A program made the translations under genes and the position numbers. A DNA stretch of 64,000 bases from Chitinophaga sedimenti (GTDB taxonomy: Bacteria; Bacteroidota; Bacteroidia; Chitinophagales; Chitinophagaceae). The stretch lies in the NCBI RefSeq assembly GCF_023156195.1, contig NZ_JAKUKA010000001.1:3968001-4032000 (forward strand). The letters run 5' to 3'. This document shows, one piece after another, positions 27,535 through 37,872 of this stretch (the stretch's first letter is position 1; every line of letters starts with the position of its first letter). The notes below the pieces were generated by a model. That model saw only the letters and a list, made by a program, of their open reading frames with translations, made no database searches and was not told where the DNA came from.

Positions 27535-29320
27535 ATGCGACTCTTGCTCTCTTATCTCAAAAATTACAAGTGGCTGATTGTTTTAGCGTTGTTGCTGGCC
27601 ACTATTAACCAGGTATTCTCCCTCCTCGATCCGCTGATCTTCGGCCAGATCGTTGACAAATTTGCCTCTCATCCTGCCACCCAAGCGCCGGCCGACGTAA
27701 AACCACCGGTGGCGCGCAGTCAGCACGATTACCTGTTGGGTATAGGACTCCTGCTTTTAGCCTCTATCGGTGTAGCCATGGTGTCCGAGGATCGCGAAGG
27801 CGTTCCAGGATTATTTCGTGAACGTGATTATCCAGAAATTCGGCGCCAAAGTGTATACGGACGGTCTCCGCCACTCGCTCCGCCTGCCCTACCAGCAGTT
27901 CGAAGACCAGCGTAGCGGCGAAACCCTTGCTATACTGACCAAAGTGCGGATCGACACTGAAAAGTTCATTACCATGTTCATTAACGTGCTGTTCACCTCC
28001 CTGGTGGGTATCGTGTTTGTGATGATCTATGCGTTTAAAGTACACTGGACGCTCGTTCCGGTATATTTTATCGGCAGCATCCTGTTGGGCATGGTGATCA
28101 GCCTTCTTTCCCGGAAGATCAAAACGATCCAGAAAACGATCGTGAAAGAAACAACCATGTTGGCCGGCGCCACCACGGAATCATTGCGTAACATCGAACT
28201 GGTGAAAAGCCTTGGGCTTACGCACCAGGAAATCCGCCGCCTGAACAGTACCACGATGAAGATCCTGATGCTGGAGCTGAAAAAGGTGCGCAGTGTGCGA
28301 TCGATCAATTTCGTACAGGGAACTTTCGTGAACCTGCTGCGTTCGGCCATCCTGTTCCTGCTGCTGTACATGCTGTATGGCGATACGGCTTCCCTCGGAC
28401 AGCTATTTACGTTACAGTTGTACTCCTTTTTCATCTTCGGGCCGATGCAGGAGTTGGGCAATATCATTCTTGCCTATCGCGAAACGCAGGTTTCCTTAGC
28501 TAATTTTGAAAAGATTCTGCAAACACCGGTAGAAGCAACGCCGGACGACCCGGTGAAGATTTCGGCGATCAGTGAACTGGCATTTAAAAATGTTGGCTTT
28601 AAGCACTTAACGGCGAAAACAAAGGCACTAGACGATATTACGTTTACCGTGCGCACCGGCGAAAGCATTGCGTTCGTTGGACCATCCGGCTCCGGTAAAA
28701 CCACGCTGGTAAAGTTGCTCGTCGGCCTGTATAAACCAATGGAAGGAAACCTCTATTACAACAATATTGAAACCAACCAGGTAGATATTGAAGAACTCCG
28801 CCACCAGATTGGTTTTGTAACGCAGGACACACAGTTGTTCTCAGGTACTATCAAAGAGAACCTGCTTTTCGTAAATCCGCGCGCTACCGATGAACAGATC
28901 ATGGACGCGCTTACCAAAGCTTCGGCCTTCAGCCTGCTTGCAAGAGCGGAAAACGGGCTTGACACGGTGATTGGCGAAGGCGGCATCAAAATATCAGGAG
29001 GAGAAAAACAAAGGCTGTCTATCGCCCGTGCATTGCTCCGCCATCCTCGCCTGCTGGTGTTCGACGAAGCTACCTCCGCGCTGGATTCGCTCACAGAGGA
29101 ACAGATTACACAAACGGTGCGCAATGTAACGGCATCCAAGGAGCACATTACGGTAATGATCGCTCACCGCCTGTCGACCATTATGCACGCCGACCGCATA
29201 TATGTACTGGAAAAAGGCCGTATCGTGGAAACCGGCGACCACTACTCGCTGCTGGCCGAAAAAGGCCTGTATTACGCGATGTGGCGCCAGCAGATCGGTG
29301 AAAAAAGGATGATACGGTAG
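27535..29320 (+). CDS. ABC transporter, fused permease-ATPase of MsbA type (one frameshift)
   Basis: Half-transporter exporter that works as a homodimer; about 594 residues. N-terminal six-helix domain (WLIVLALLLATINQVFSLLD; FINVLFTSLVGIVFVMIYAF; AILFLLLYMLYG), C-terminal ATPase with Walker A GPSGSGKTTLVKLL, Q-loop VTQDTQLFSG, signature ISGGEKQRLSIARALL, Walker B LLVFDEATSALDS and the H-loop IAHRLS. The frame shifts at 27787, where an extra G turns an expected CCAGG into CCGAGG; removing it gives MVSRIAKAFQDYFVNVIIQK. The ATG at 27535 follows a -7 box by four bases. Cargo unknown: lipids or drugs in relatives. Confidence 0.9.
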
Positions 29321-29389
29321 CCGCCGCGAAATAAACGCTTCGTGGTATAAAAGATGAGGAATATCATATACCTCCATCAGCTAAAATTT

Positions 29390-29397
29390 TAACTTTG
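29390..29397 (+). promoter_or_regulatory. -7 box TAACTTTG upstream of the DUF983 gene
   Basis: Seven bases before the ATG at 29405. Confidence 0.5.
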
Positions 29398-29404
29398 CAT
29401 CACC

Positions 29405-29821
29405 ATGAACAAAAGACCCAACTATTTTTTAAGCCTGCTGCAGATGAAATGCCCGCGCTGCCGGAAAGGTCACATGTTTCGTACGCGCAATCCTTTCCAC
29501 TGGAAGTTTTCGCATATCTTCGACATGCACGACAACTGCCCGGTATGCGGACAAAAATTTGAACTGGAAACAGGCTTCTGGTTTGGTACCGGTTATGTAA
29601 GTTATGCGCTGGCGGTCGCTTTGTCCGTATTCAACCTCATCTGGTTCTGGGTTATCTTCGGAATTACCTGGAAAGATAATAGCATTATGACCTGGCTCAT
29701 CGTGAACGGCGCTATCCTGTTACTGGTACAGCCCTGGCTGATGCGCATCTCCCGCGTTATATACCTTTACTTCTTCGTGTATTTCGACGACGAAACAATA
29801 AATCTACCGGAAGAAAAATAA
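29405..29821 (+). CDS. DUF983 domain-containing membrane protein
   Basis: A 138-residue protein with two zinc-ribbon-like CxxC pairs, MKCPRCRKGHMF and DNCPVCGQKFE, followed by the DUF983 motif ETGFWFGTGYVSYALAV and two membrane helices (LAVALSVFNLIWFWVIFGIT, MTWLIVNGAILLLVQPWLM). The zinc-ribbon side is likely cytoplasmic. No function is established for the family. Monocistronic, followed by a strong terminator. Intact. Confidence 0.85.
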   Translation: MNKRPNYFLSLLQMKCPRCRKGHMFRTRNPFHWKFSHIFDMHDNCPVCGQKFELETGFWFGTGYVSYALAVALSVFNLIWFWVIFGITWKDNSIMTWLIVNGAILLLVQPWLMRISRVIYLYFFVYFDDETINLPEEK

Positions 29822-29847
29822 ACTTACCGACTATACGACAAAAGATC

Positions 29848-29876
29848 AAGGGCCGTGAAAACGGCCCTTTTCTCTT
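29848..29876 (+). terminator. Terminator of the DUF983 gene
   Basis: AAGGGCCGT (29848-29856), loop GAAA, ACGGCCCTT (29861-29869), T-rich tail. Confidence 0.9.
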
Positions 29877-30063
29877 TTCATCCAAAATCTGAGCAGTATG
29901 TCAGATCTATCTTAAATATCGTTATGTGATTAGTATAATGTCGAGAAGTAGGTTCGAGCCAGATTAGTTAACACAGACAGGGATGATAAAGTATGATGCG
30001 TAAAACGGGTGACCAAAGATATAAATTTCATTTTTTAATTTTCCGACATATTTATCTGTGGAA

Positions 30064-30101
30064 ATAAAAGGGGGAAACAGCCTTAACACCATCCCCCCTT
30101 T
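30064..30101 (-). terminator. Probable terminator of the TonB receptor gene
   Basis: On the minus strand AAAGGGGG pairs with CCCCCTTTT around an 18-base loop, then TATTT. The 240 bases to its left show nothing else. Confidence 0.6.
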
Positions 30102-30119
30102 CTATAAGTCACTTTTTCT

Positions 30120-32567
30120 TTACTTAAACTCCAACGGTATCGACACTTTCACACTAAAGTTGCGCCCCATGCCATATACGCCGGTACGGCCCGTTACCAC
30201 GTTCTCTCCCGCGTATTTCAGGCGGTTGAGGTGGTTCTGGTAAGCCTCGTCTGTGATATTGTTCGCCGCTACATGCAATGCAAACAACGTCCTGTTGTTT
30301 TTGTTCACGAACTCGGCACCAACACCCGCATTCAGCAATGCGTAACCGCCGGTAACGGTTTCGGTATTGTATGCACTGAATACGTTTTTCTGGTCGAAGA
30401 ACTTATCTAGCTGAACCTTTGCGTAGATATTACGTACGCCTTTACCATTCTTCCGGAAGTCGCCACGCAGTTCAGAAAGCCAGCGCAACGGTGGAATGGT
30501 GGGCAGGTATTTCGTTGAATCATTTCCGTTAGCAAGCCTTGCTTCTACCCATGACAATGAGTTCTCGAAGTGCAGCCAGTGAATGGGGTGTGGATGGATA
30601 TCAATGGTGATTTCTCCGCCGTAAAGGTAAGCACGGCCCTGCTGGTACTGGAACGCTGCATAGCCGTCTTCATTTTCCGCTACAGGAATGGAGTCCTGAC
30701 CATCTGCGCCCAGCAGTTTGCGGGAATATATGTAGTTGTTGATGTTGTTATAAAACGCATTCACGCCCAGGGTAATGTGCTCGGTGGCCAATTCCACCCC
30801 CGCATCTACCTGGGTGCTTACTTCCGCCTTGAGATTGTTATTGCCGTATTCGTAACGGATCGTGCCTTCGTGCACACCGTTCGCAGACAGCTCTGCAATG
30901 TTGGGCGCGCGGAAACCGCGGGCTACATTCAATTTCAGCGTCAATTTGTCGGACGCGGCGTAACTAAGCCCCACACTACCGGATACATTGGAGAAGTCGC
31001 GCTCAAACGCCCCGAAGCGGGTGATACCGCCGGTAACCGGACTTGGCACTGGTTTTTCGTTCCCGTCGAGGTACAACGCATCGGATTTCAACTGTCGGTA
31101 ATCGAAGCGCAGGCCGCCCGCTACGGTCAGTTTACCAAAGGTTTTACGCGTCAGGGCGAATACACCGGCATCGAACAGGTTATAGGAAGGAATCAGGAAT
31201 TCTGAACCATGATTGCTGTTCTGTTGCTGCATGCCGTTAATACCTACCGTGGTTTGCCAACCGTCCATATCGGCCAGGAAGTATTTGAAGCCGTAGTTGA
31301 AGGTTTTTAGTTTGAAGTACAGCGCCACATCGTCCGGGGCTAACACATTTTCATATTCGCGGCGCTTGTTCACCTGGTAACCGAGGTTTACTGCTACCCT
31401 GCTGCCATTGGCGAAGTAGAAGCTGTTATCCCACACCAGTTTCTGGTGGTCAATGCGTTGTTTCGGGAACAGCGGATGATACGATTTAAAATCATCGCTA
31501 TTGGCCGCTACTTCTTCCACATTTCCATTATCATTAACGGGTTTGATGAATTTACCGTTCTCATCCCGCTCCCCTTCAACCAGTCCGGGTTCCAGGCTAT
31601 ACGAAGAAAACGACAGGCGGGAATAGCCCCAGCTTTTATTCAGGCCGATGCCGGCGCCGTAGTTCGTGTTACGGAACTTCGAGTTCAGTACATAATCATC
31701 ATATTTATTTTTATAATCGTGCGCCATTTTCCGGGTGCCGTACAGTTTCCAGGAAAAACCGTTCTGGTTGCCCGCAATATTGGCGTGATAGCCGAACAGG
31801 CCGTTATTGCTCTGGTAGTTGGCGTCGATACCGCCGCGGATGGTACCCATTGGCACGGGCATGTCTGAAATAATATTCACCACGCCGGCCAGCGCATCCG
31901 AGCCATACATCAGTGATGCCGGACCTTTCAGTATCTCAATTTTATTTACGTTGTAATCGTCCACTTCCAGACCGTGTTCGTCGCCCCACTGCTGACCTTC
32001 CTGGCGAACTTCATCGTTCACCACTACCACGCGGTTGTAACCAAGGCCACGGATAAAGGGTTTGGAAATCGCCGGCCCGGTAGACACCTGGCTTACACCG
32101 GGCAATTGCGCAATCGCATCTACCAGGTTGGAAGAAACCGTACGATCGAGGAAGTCTTTGCGGACAATGCTGATCGGTGTTGGGTTCTGGCGCAATTGTG
32201 TGGCCACGTTCACACCGGTTACCACCACTTCATTTTGTTCTGTTACCGAAGCGCTCAATATAAAATTGCGGCTCGTGTTGCCTTTGATCACAATCTGTTC
32301 GGTAATGGCCGCATGGCCAATGTAACGCACCTCCACCAGGAAGCGGCCCTGCGGCAGGTGTTTCACGGTGTAATTACCCTGTGCATCCGCTACGGCCCCG
32401 ATCTTTAAATCGGGCAAGTAGATGGTAGCGCCGGGTAACGGCCCCTGCGTATCTTTATCGGTTACGGTGCCGGTAAGGGTGTTATCCTGTCCGGGTAATT
32501 CATCGGCAAACACCTTGAAAGGCAGTATAAAAAGCAGGCTTATTGCCAGCATGCGAAAGTAATTCAT
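30120..32567 (-). CDS. TonB-dependent outer membrane receptor with carboxypeptidase-like N-terminal domain
   Basis: Energy-coupled uptake channel of about 815 residues. Signal peptide (MNYFRMLAISLLFILPFKVF), a carboxypeptidase-regulatory-like beta domain (LTGTVTDKDTQGPLPGATIY), the plug (LVDAIAQLPGVSQVSTGP, GPASLMYGSDALAGVVNII) and a 22-strand barrel ending FSVKVSIPLEF with a terminal aromatic. A His-rich barrel segment, IDIHPHPIHWLHFENS, and the upstream small His-rich exported protein hint at transition-metal uptake; this is inference. The ATG at 32567 starts the signal peptide; the earlier GTG at 32579 is less likely. Likely co-transcribed with the gene at 32637. Intact. Confidence 0.9.
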   Translation of the reverse strand: MNYFRMLAISLLFILPFKVFADELPGQDNTLTGTVTDKDTQGPLPGATIYLPDLKIGAVADAQGNYTVKHLPQGRFLVEVRYIGHAAITEQIVIKGNTSRNFILSASVTEQNEVVVTGVNVATQLRQNPTPISIVRKDFLDRTVSSNLVDAIAQLPGVSQVSTGPAISKPFIRGLGYNRVVVVNDEVRQEGQQWGDEHGLEVDDYNVNKIEILKGPASLMYGSDALAGVVNIISDMPVPMGTIRGGIDANYQSNNGLFGYHANIAGNQNGFSWKLYGTRKMAHDYKNKYDDYVLNSKFRNTNYGAGIGLNKSWGYSRLSFSSYSLEPGLVEGERDENGKFIKPVNDNGNVEEVAANSDDFKSYHPLFPKQRIDHQKLVWDNSFYFANGSRVAVNLGYQVNKRREYENVLAPDDVALYFKLKTFNYGFKYFLADMDGWQTTVGINGMQQQNSNHGSEFLIPSYNLFDAGVFALTRKTFGKLTVAGGLRFDYRQLKSDALYLDGNEKPVPSPVTGGITRFGAFERDFSNVSGSVGLSYAASDKLTLKLNVARGFRAPNIAELSANGVHEGTIRYEYGNNNLKAEVSTQVDAGVELATEHITLGVNAFYNNINNYIYSRKLLGADGQDSIPVAENEDGYAAFQYQQGRAYLYGGEITIDIHPHPIHWLHFENSLSWVEARLANGNDSTKYLPTIPPLRWLSELRGDFRKNGKGVRNIYAKVQLDKFFDQKNVFSAYNTETVTGGYALLNAGVGAEFVNKNNRTLFALHVAANNITDEAYQNHLNRLKYAGENVVTGRTGVYGMGRNFSVKVSIPLEFK

Positions 32568-32636
32568 GCTAAAACACAAACTGAGTTGAATAAATAAAAT
32601 AACTACACCGGCTTCCGGGGAAACCGCATCTTTTGT

Positions 32637-32966
32637 TTACATCAGGTTTGTGGTGGACGGGGGCGCCCGCAGAGAGAAGAAGTAGGGAGTAACACTAATG
32701 GTCGTTACAGGTAACGAGGCGGTAACCACGCGAAATTGAACAGGAATACATTCCAGGAAAACTTCGTGCGGCGGCAGGTAGGTATCTACCTCCCACTGGA
32801 GCCATTCACAGTGGCGGTGCTTTTCAGAAACGGAGAGTTTGCCGTCCCGCGCTGCCGGCGCCTCGTCGAAAGTATCTTCGTGGCCGGCAAAATGGTGCAG
32901 GAAGTCCCCGGGCGTAATATACAAGCTGAATACGCCCAGCATCAACAATACTCCTATTTTCCGCAT
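32637..32966 (-). CDS. Small exported His/Cys-containing protein upstream of the TonB receptor
   Basis: A 109-residue protein with a signal peptide (MRKIGVLLMLGVFSLYITPG) and a short mature part with closely spaced potential metal ligands: DFLHHFAGHEDTFDE and KHRHCEWLQWEVD. I have no named family, but small proteins with HHF-x-H-E-D and a later HxHC pattern often sit beside TonB receptors in Bacteroidota. The ATG at 32966 is chosen over 32978 as it begins the signal peptide. A -7 box (32997-33004) and a palindrome lie just upstream. Possible periplasmic metal-binding or sensing partner; uncertain. Confidence 0.65.
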   Translation of the reverse strand: MRKIGVLLMLGVFSLYITPGDFLHHFAGHEDTFDEAPAARDGKLSVSEKHRHCEWLQWEVDTYLPPHEVFLECIPVQFRVVTASLPVTTISVTPYFFSLRAPPSTTNLM

Positions 32967-32996
32967 TAATCTTCGCACCTGTGTCGAGTTTCACGG

Positions 32997-33004
32997 CAAA
33001 GATA
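32997..33004 (-). promoter_or_regulatory. -7 box TATCTTTG of the small protein / TonB receptor operon
   Basis: Minus-strand TATCTTTG, 30 bases upstream of the ATG at 32966. The -33 place is occupied by a palindrome and is not TTTG. Confidence 0.55.
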
Positions 33005-33013
33005 GGAAAGTAT

Positions 33014-33028
33014 TGCAACAAAGTTGCA
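33014..33028. promoter_or_regulatory. Candidate operator: palindrome TGCAAC-AAA-GTTGCA
   Basis: Perfect six-base arms around three bases, overlapping the -33 position of the operon promoter. The form is compatible with a Fur/Zur-type or similar dimeric repressor, but the protein is unknown. Confidence 0.5.
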
Positions 33029-33046
33029 GGGGGAAGTATTTAACGG

Positions 33047-33130
33047 AAGTGCGTAGCCAATTGAGCGGGCAATAATCTGGTTTTCAATAACATAAAGATC
33101 GATGGCCAGAAAAGTGCGTAGCCAATTGAG
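33047..33130. repeat. Two 19-base direct repeats, 65 bases apart
   Basis: AAGTGCGTAGCCAATTGAG occurs at 33047-33065 and 33112-33130. It lies between the promoter of the TonB operon and the end of the DUF1501 gene. Confidence 0.8.
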
Positions 33131-33152
33131 GCGGTAAAACAGTTTTTACCGC
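33131..33152 (-). terminator. Terminator overlapping the end of the DUF1501 gene
   Basis: GCGGTAAAA (33131-33139) pairs with TTTTACCGC (33144-33152), loop of four. The stop codon of the minus-strand gene (33146-33148) is inside the stem. The T tract is poor, so activity is uncertain. Confidence 0.5.
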
Positions 33153-34726
33153 ACCTTCAACATCGTCCTTACCTGCTGTGTCGTCCCATTCTGGAACCGG
33201 GCATAGTAAATCCCCGTTGGCAACATGGTAGCATCAAATTCGATAGTGTATTTACCTGCGACTACCACTTTATCAAGTGGCGTAGCCAGGAGACGGCCCA
33301 TCGTATCAAACACCTGTATTAACGTGTGCCCGCCGGTGGTTTCGTACGAGATGACGGTTTTAGTCGTAAACGGATTGGGATAGTTGGTAATGAGGTTGGT
33401 GCCGGCGTTCTGGTTTACATCGGGAATGCTGGTCACGGTACTGCAGGCCAGGCTGTTCACCAGCGGTAATTGCTGGTAGTCTTTCAGCATGATGGTATCC
33501 AGCGCTTCTTTTTTACGCAGAACCACTGCTCCAGCACCGAGGCGTACACAGAACGAAAATCGTATTGCATAGGCACGTTATCGTTCACATTGGCCGTTCC
33601 CGGCATATCCGGTGTATTACCCAGTACCCCCGGGTTAATATAATCGCCGAACAGGATCATCGGGGCCGCGGCGCCGTGGTCCGTACCCATACTGCCGTTC
33701 GATTTAATACGACGGCCGAATTCGGAAAAGGTCATGCCTATCACGCGCTGCGATACTTTCAGGCCTTTGAGATCGGCCATGAACTCGCCTATGGCGTTTG
33801 ATAAATTACCCAGCAGGTTCGCGTGCGAACCGGTAGAAGTGTCCCCGGAGTTGGTCTGGCTCGCATGCGTATCGAAACCGCCAATGCTCACCATATACAG
33901 CCGGGTTTTTAACCCGCCGGCGATGAGGCGCGACACGATCTTCAGCTGCTGCGAAATAGAGGTGTTACTGTATGCGCCCTGGCTGGTTACCTTACCGGCA
34001 GCCAGCTTAATCGCGTCTGCATATTTGTTGGATTGTTTCGCGATCATGCGGATGTACTTGAGCTCTTTACCTGCCTTGGTATTGGGCACATCGTCCTCTT
34101 TACCTTCCAGCAGGTCGTAAAAACTGTTCGTACTGGTTATCGCCATGCCCGCGTTGGTCACTGGTCCCTGGAACGCCGGCGATACGATCGAACCGATCTG
34201 GATGGCCAGCGGGTCGGGCATTTCGGCGTTGGGAAAACCAACAGGATAGTTAGGATATTCGGTTTGCAGGTAACGGCCGCCCCAGCCGGTAGTGATCACT
34301 TTATCGGCATCCGAACCGGTGAGCCAAATGTCGGTAGCACGGAAGTGCGAGAAGTTCGGCGAAGGATAACCCACACTTTGTACCACACACACTTTCCCTT
34401 GATTGTAGAGCGCCTGCAGTTTGGTCATCGAAGGGTGAATTTTCACTTTCTTCATATTGACCAGCTCCAGTGCTTTGCCCTCTGCAATCGCAATGTTGGA
34501 GCGGGCATTCACGTAACCGGAATATTTATCGATGGGAATCACCATGTTCAGACCGTCGTTACCGCCGGTCATCTGGATCATTACCAATACGTGATCATTA
34601 TTGGTAGCAGCCCCTGCAGGGCATTCAGCAAAGGCGAAGCGCCAAATGCCTTAACGGAGAACCCATTGATAAACGACGGCAGAATAGCAGCCGGCGCGGT
34701 ATATTTAAAAAATCTCTTCTTTTCAT
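33146..34726 (-). CDS. DUF1501 protein with Tat signal and T9SS type A sorting domain (three frameshifts)
   Basis: Exported protein of about 527 residues. The repaired N-terminus MKRRDFLKYTAPAAILP is a Tat-like signal; the DUF1501 (sulfatase-like fold) domain includes QMTGGNDGLNMVIP, GYPSPNFSHFRATDIW, IGGFDTHASQ and TFSEFGRRIKSNGSMGTDHG. The C-terminal 80 residues (NYPNPFTTKTVISYET... GIYYARFQNG) are a T9SS type A sorting domain, so the protein should be secreted or surface-bound. Repairs: an A at 34704-34706, a G at 34611-34614, an A at 33509-33514. Operon with the DUF1800 gene, a well-known pair of unknown function. Confidence 0.85.
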
Positions 34727-34748
34727 AAGGGCTTTTCAAAAAAGGTGA

Positions 34749-36346
34749 TCAGGATAATTGGTATTCGGATAAGTCCATGATGTATTTGTAAAAAGACTGC
34801 AATCGTCTTAATACGATATCTCTGTTCATCGCGTTCGTCTTATCCACCATGTAGGCATTCCAGGCGTTGGTCCAGTAATAGTCCATGTCTTCGTCCGATA
34901 GTAAAATCTTGCGCAGGGCTTCTTTTACGTCCGCCTTTACGTCCATCCTATGTAACAGACTAAGAGACTCATCTCTTAACTGGATAGGATCTTCAGGCGC
35001 GCTTAGCGATTCGGCGTAAGCCAAAGGATCTATCTCTATATGGCCGCCGCGGGTAATGCCCGAAGTGATCATCTGGTCGCTATACATATTACGTTTGGGG
35101 TAAGTATCCGTATTGATCCACAACTCATGGAACTGCGGTTCCCGGAAGTAAGCCTCCCAGCCAGATACGAGCGGCGGATCGCCGATGTTCTGCTGCTGGT
35201 TGGCGGCTGCTCCCTGCACGGCGCTCCAGGTGCCATATGCATTCACATAGTCGGTCACACCATCCGGGAACTTCACGCCAAACTCACGGCAAAGCCCTAC
35301 GGAAAAGTCGATCGGGCTTTTGATGAGACAGGACATGTTTAAGGGATCGTAAAAATGTTCGCTTTTGAAAAGTGCGGAGAGTAAAGGTTTTATCTCATAA
35401 TTACTTGCTCTGAAAATATCTGCTAATGGTGTGATCACATTGGTTTCCGTGGCTTCATCGATGTCGTAGTACACGAAGAAACGATAGAACTTGCGGGCAA
35501 TGAACTTCGCTACTTCCTGCTGCTGGAAAATGATGCCCAGCATATCGTCCAGCTCCCTGGTGCCATCCGCGCCGGTACGGCCGGAAATCACCCTGTTACC
35601 GAAAAATGCCGAGAACTGTTTGTTCTCTATATCGTGTTTGGTAGGATCAAAAAAGGAAGTAATAGTAGTTGGATTGATGCGATAACCAGTGAGCACGCGC
35701 GCACCGGCCCTTACATCTTCCTCGGTATACTGCGAGGCCGGGCCTTTACCGCAGGTAAACAGCTCAAACAGCTCACGGGCGTAGTTTTCATCCGCCGCGC
35801 TTTTTTCATTGAGATAACCGTTCAGGTATACCAGCATCCCGGGATCCAGCGTCACGGCTTTTGTCAGGTCTTTGAAGTTGCCCAGTGCGCCCGCGCGCAA
35901 CATGGTGTTGTGTTTGTATACATAACGCGCATCCTTGATCGTAGAAGCTTCCGTAGCAAAATGGTTGTGCCAGAAGAGCGTCATCTTTTCGCGGATGCTG
36001 CGCGGCTGGCTGACCATCAAACCAACCCACCAGGCTTTAAAGAAAGGCGGCGCGCATTCTCCAGATCGTCCATTTCCACCAGCGGCGGCGCGGTTACCCA
36101 CACAGCACCTAACGGGATGTCCGCATCGGCTTCGTCGGCCTGGTAATTATTCACGGGAGGTGCGGGCGTTACGTCCGCAAAGTTAAGCAGCGCATCTACC
36201 GCAGCACTCATCGACATGCCTTCAAAATATTTCACGTCCGGCACGGCGGCGCCAAACATGGCTCTTTTAAGAAGATGAACGACCTGCGGCGTTTTCCACT
36301 CCCCTGTGTAGGGAGCAATACCGGAAAGCGTACGGGCAGCTTTCAC
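34749..36346 (-). CDS. DUF1800 family protein, DUF1501 partner (one frameshift)
   Basis: About 532 residues. The DUF1800 signatures are seen: VVHLLKRAMFGA near the start, WWVGLMVSQPRSIREKMTLFWHNHFATE, DENYARELFELFTCGKGP, and FIARKFYRFFVYYDID. The start is a GTG at 36346, just after an in-frame stop; no ATG is available upstream. One T is missing near 36033 (repair RRLSFKAWWVGLM). The stop is 22 bases before the DUF1501 start, so both are made together. The biochemical role of the pair is not known. Confidence 0.85.
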
Positions 36347-36657
36347 AGGCGCCTTTTATTGCGGGATGGGGCGAATGTTATAAAACTTCTGCGATCCATG
36401 AGATACGGTTAGGGTTGATGATGGTTTTTCCAGCAACCAAATTAGCAAATTCTTTAATTCAATTGTATTATTTTATATAATTCAGGAAAATAGATGGTAT
36501 TGGGACTGGATTTGAGCGAATTAGCGACGATTACATCTAAAGGTTTTCCAATTTTATATAAACACTGCGTAAACGCAGGTTCCCGGTAGTTTATTGCGGT
36601 CTTCTAAAAAAATGCCGGCACTATGGCCGGCATCGGAAATTTATCTAAATCAATTTG
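36347..36657. other. 311-base gap between the thiolase and DUF1800 genes
   Basis: AT-rich. Holds the thiolase terminator (36605-36633) and must hold the DUF1800 promoter; I see no clear TAnnTTTG box on the minus strand and no open frame. Confidence 0.5.
36605..36633 (-). terminator. Intrinsic terminator of the thiolase gene
   Basis: Minus strand ATGCCGGC (36633-36626) pairs with GCCGGCAT (36619-36612), followed by a T run. Confidence 0.9.
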
Positions 36658-37832
36658 TTAGAACCGTTCTATTACCCCGGCAATACCCTGACCGCCGCCT
36701 ACGCAGGCTGTTACGATCCCATACTTTTTGCCCAGGCGTTTCAGATCGCCCAGCTGCTGGATGGTGAGTTTAGCACCGGTACAGCCCAGCGGATGCCCCA
36801 GGGCAATAGCGCCACCGTTGACATTCACTTTCTCCGGGTCCATGTTCAGTTCGCGGATTACTGCTACTGCCTGTGATGCAAAAGCTTCATTCAGCTCCAC
36901 CAGGTCAATGTCATTGAGGGTTTTACCGGCCCTGGCCAGCGCTTTCGGCACAGCGGCTACAGGACCAATGCCCATGATGCGGGGATGTACACCGGCGGAA
37001 ACGCAGGATACCAGGCGACCGATCGGTTCTATTCCCAGTTCTTTCACCATTTGCCCGCTCATTACTACCACAAAGGCAGCACCGTCGGAGGTTTGGGAAG
37101 AGTTACCGGCGGTAACCGATCCACCGGCTGCAAACACAGGCTTCAGTTTGCTGAGCGCCTCTATCGACGTGTCGGCGCGCGGGCCTTCATCTGTGTCTAC
37201 GATATAATTACGTTGCTGTTTTTTCCTTTTTCATCAAGATAGATTTCTTCTACGTTGATGGGCAGAATACCTTCTTTAAAATGCCCGTTCTGGATCGCGT
37301 TGATCGCACGCTGGTGTGAGCGGAGCGAGAATTCGTCCTGCTGCTCGCGCGTTATGCTGAACTCTTTGGCCACCGCTTCGGCGGTCAGTCCCATGCTGAG
37401 GTAGTAGTCGGGCGTGGTACTGGTCACCGTGTAGTTCGGAACGGTTTTCCAGCCGGCAACGGGCACCAGGCTCATACTTTCGGTACCGCCGGCAATGATG
37501 CAGTCGGCCATACCGCTCTGTATTTTGGCGGTGGCGATGGCAATGGTTTCGAGCCCGGAGGCGCAATAACGGTTCACCGTCATGCCTGGCACTTCAATGC
37601 CCAAAGCACGTACGGAAATCAGGCGGCCTATCTGCAATCCCTGCTCCGCTTCGGGCACGGCATTGCCTACAATTAAATCATCTACGCGATTAGGCTCCAG
37701 TTGCGGAACGGATTTTAACAATCCGCTGATCACATCCACGGCCAGGTCGTCCGGGCGATAAAACCTGAACCCGCCGCGCTTCGATTTGGTAACGGCGGTC
37801 CTGAAACCAGCTACGATATATGCGTCCTGCAT
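36658..37832 (-). CDS. Thiolase, acetyl-CoA C-acyltransferase (one frameshift)
   Basis: Fatty-acid beta-oxidation or acetoacetyl-CoA thiolase of 391 residues after repair. The nucleophile Cys is in NRYCASGLETIAIA (about residue 90), the second active-site pair in GHPLGCTGAKL and the closing CVGGGQGIAGVIER. One A is missing in the run at 37219-37224; repair reads GKKQQRNYIVDTDEGPRADT. Stands alone here; no dehydrogenase/hydratase (FadB-like) gene is adjacent, so the pathway role (degradation or synthesis) is open. Confidence 0.92.
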
Positions 37833-37872
37833 GACTCACTATTTTGTTCTAACCAAATTTAAGGTTTCTCCA

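Noticed and set aside
29950..29975. tRNA-like T-loop GGTTCGAGCC
   Set aside because: No acceptor stem, anticodon arm or CCA end can be folded around it on either strand.
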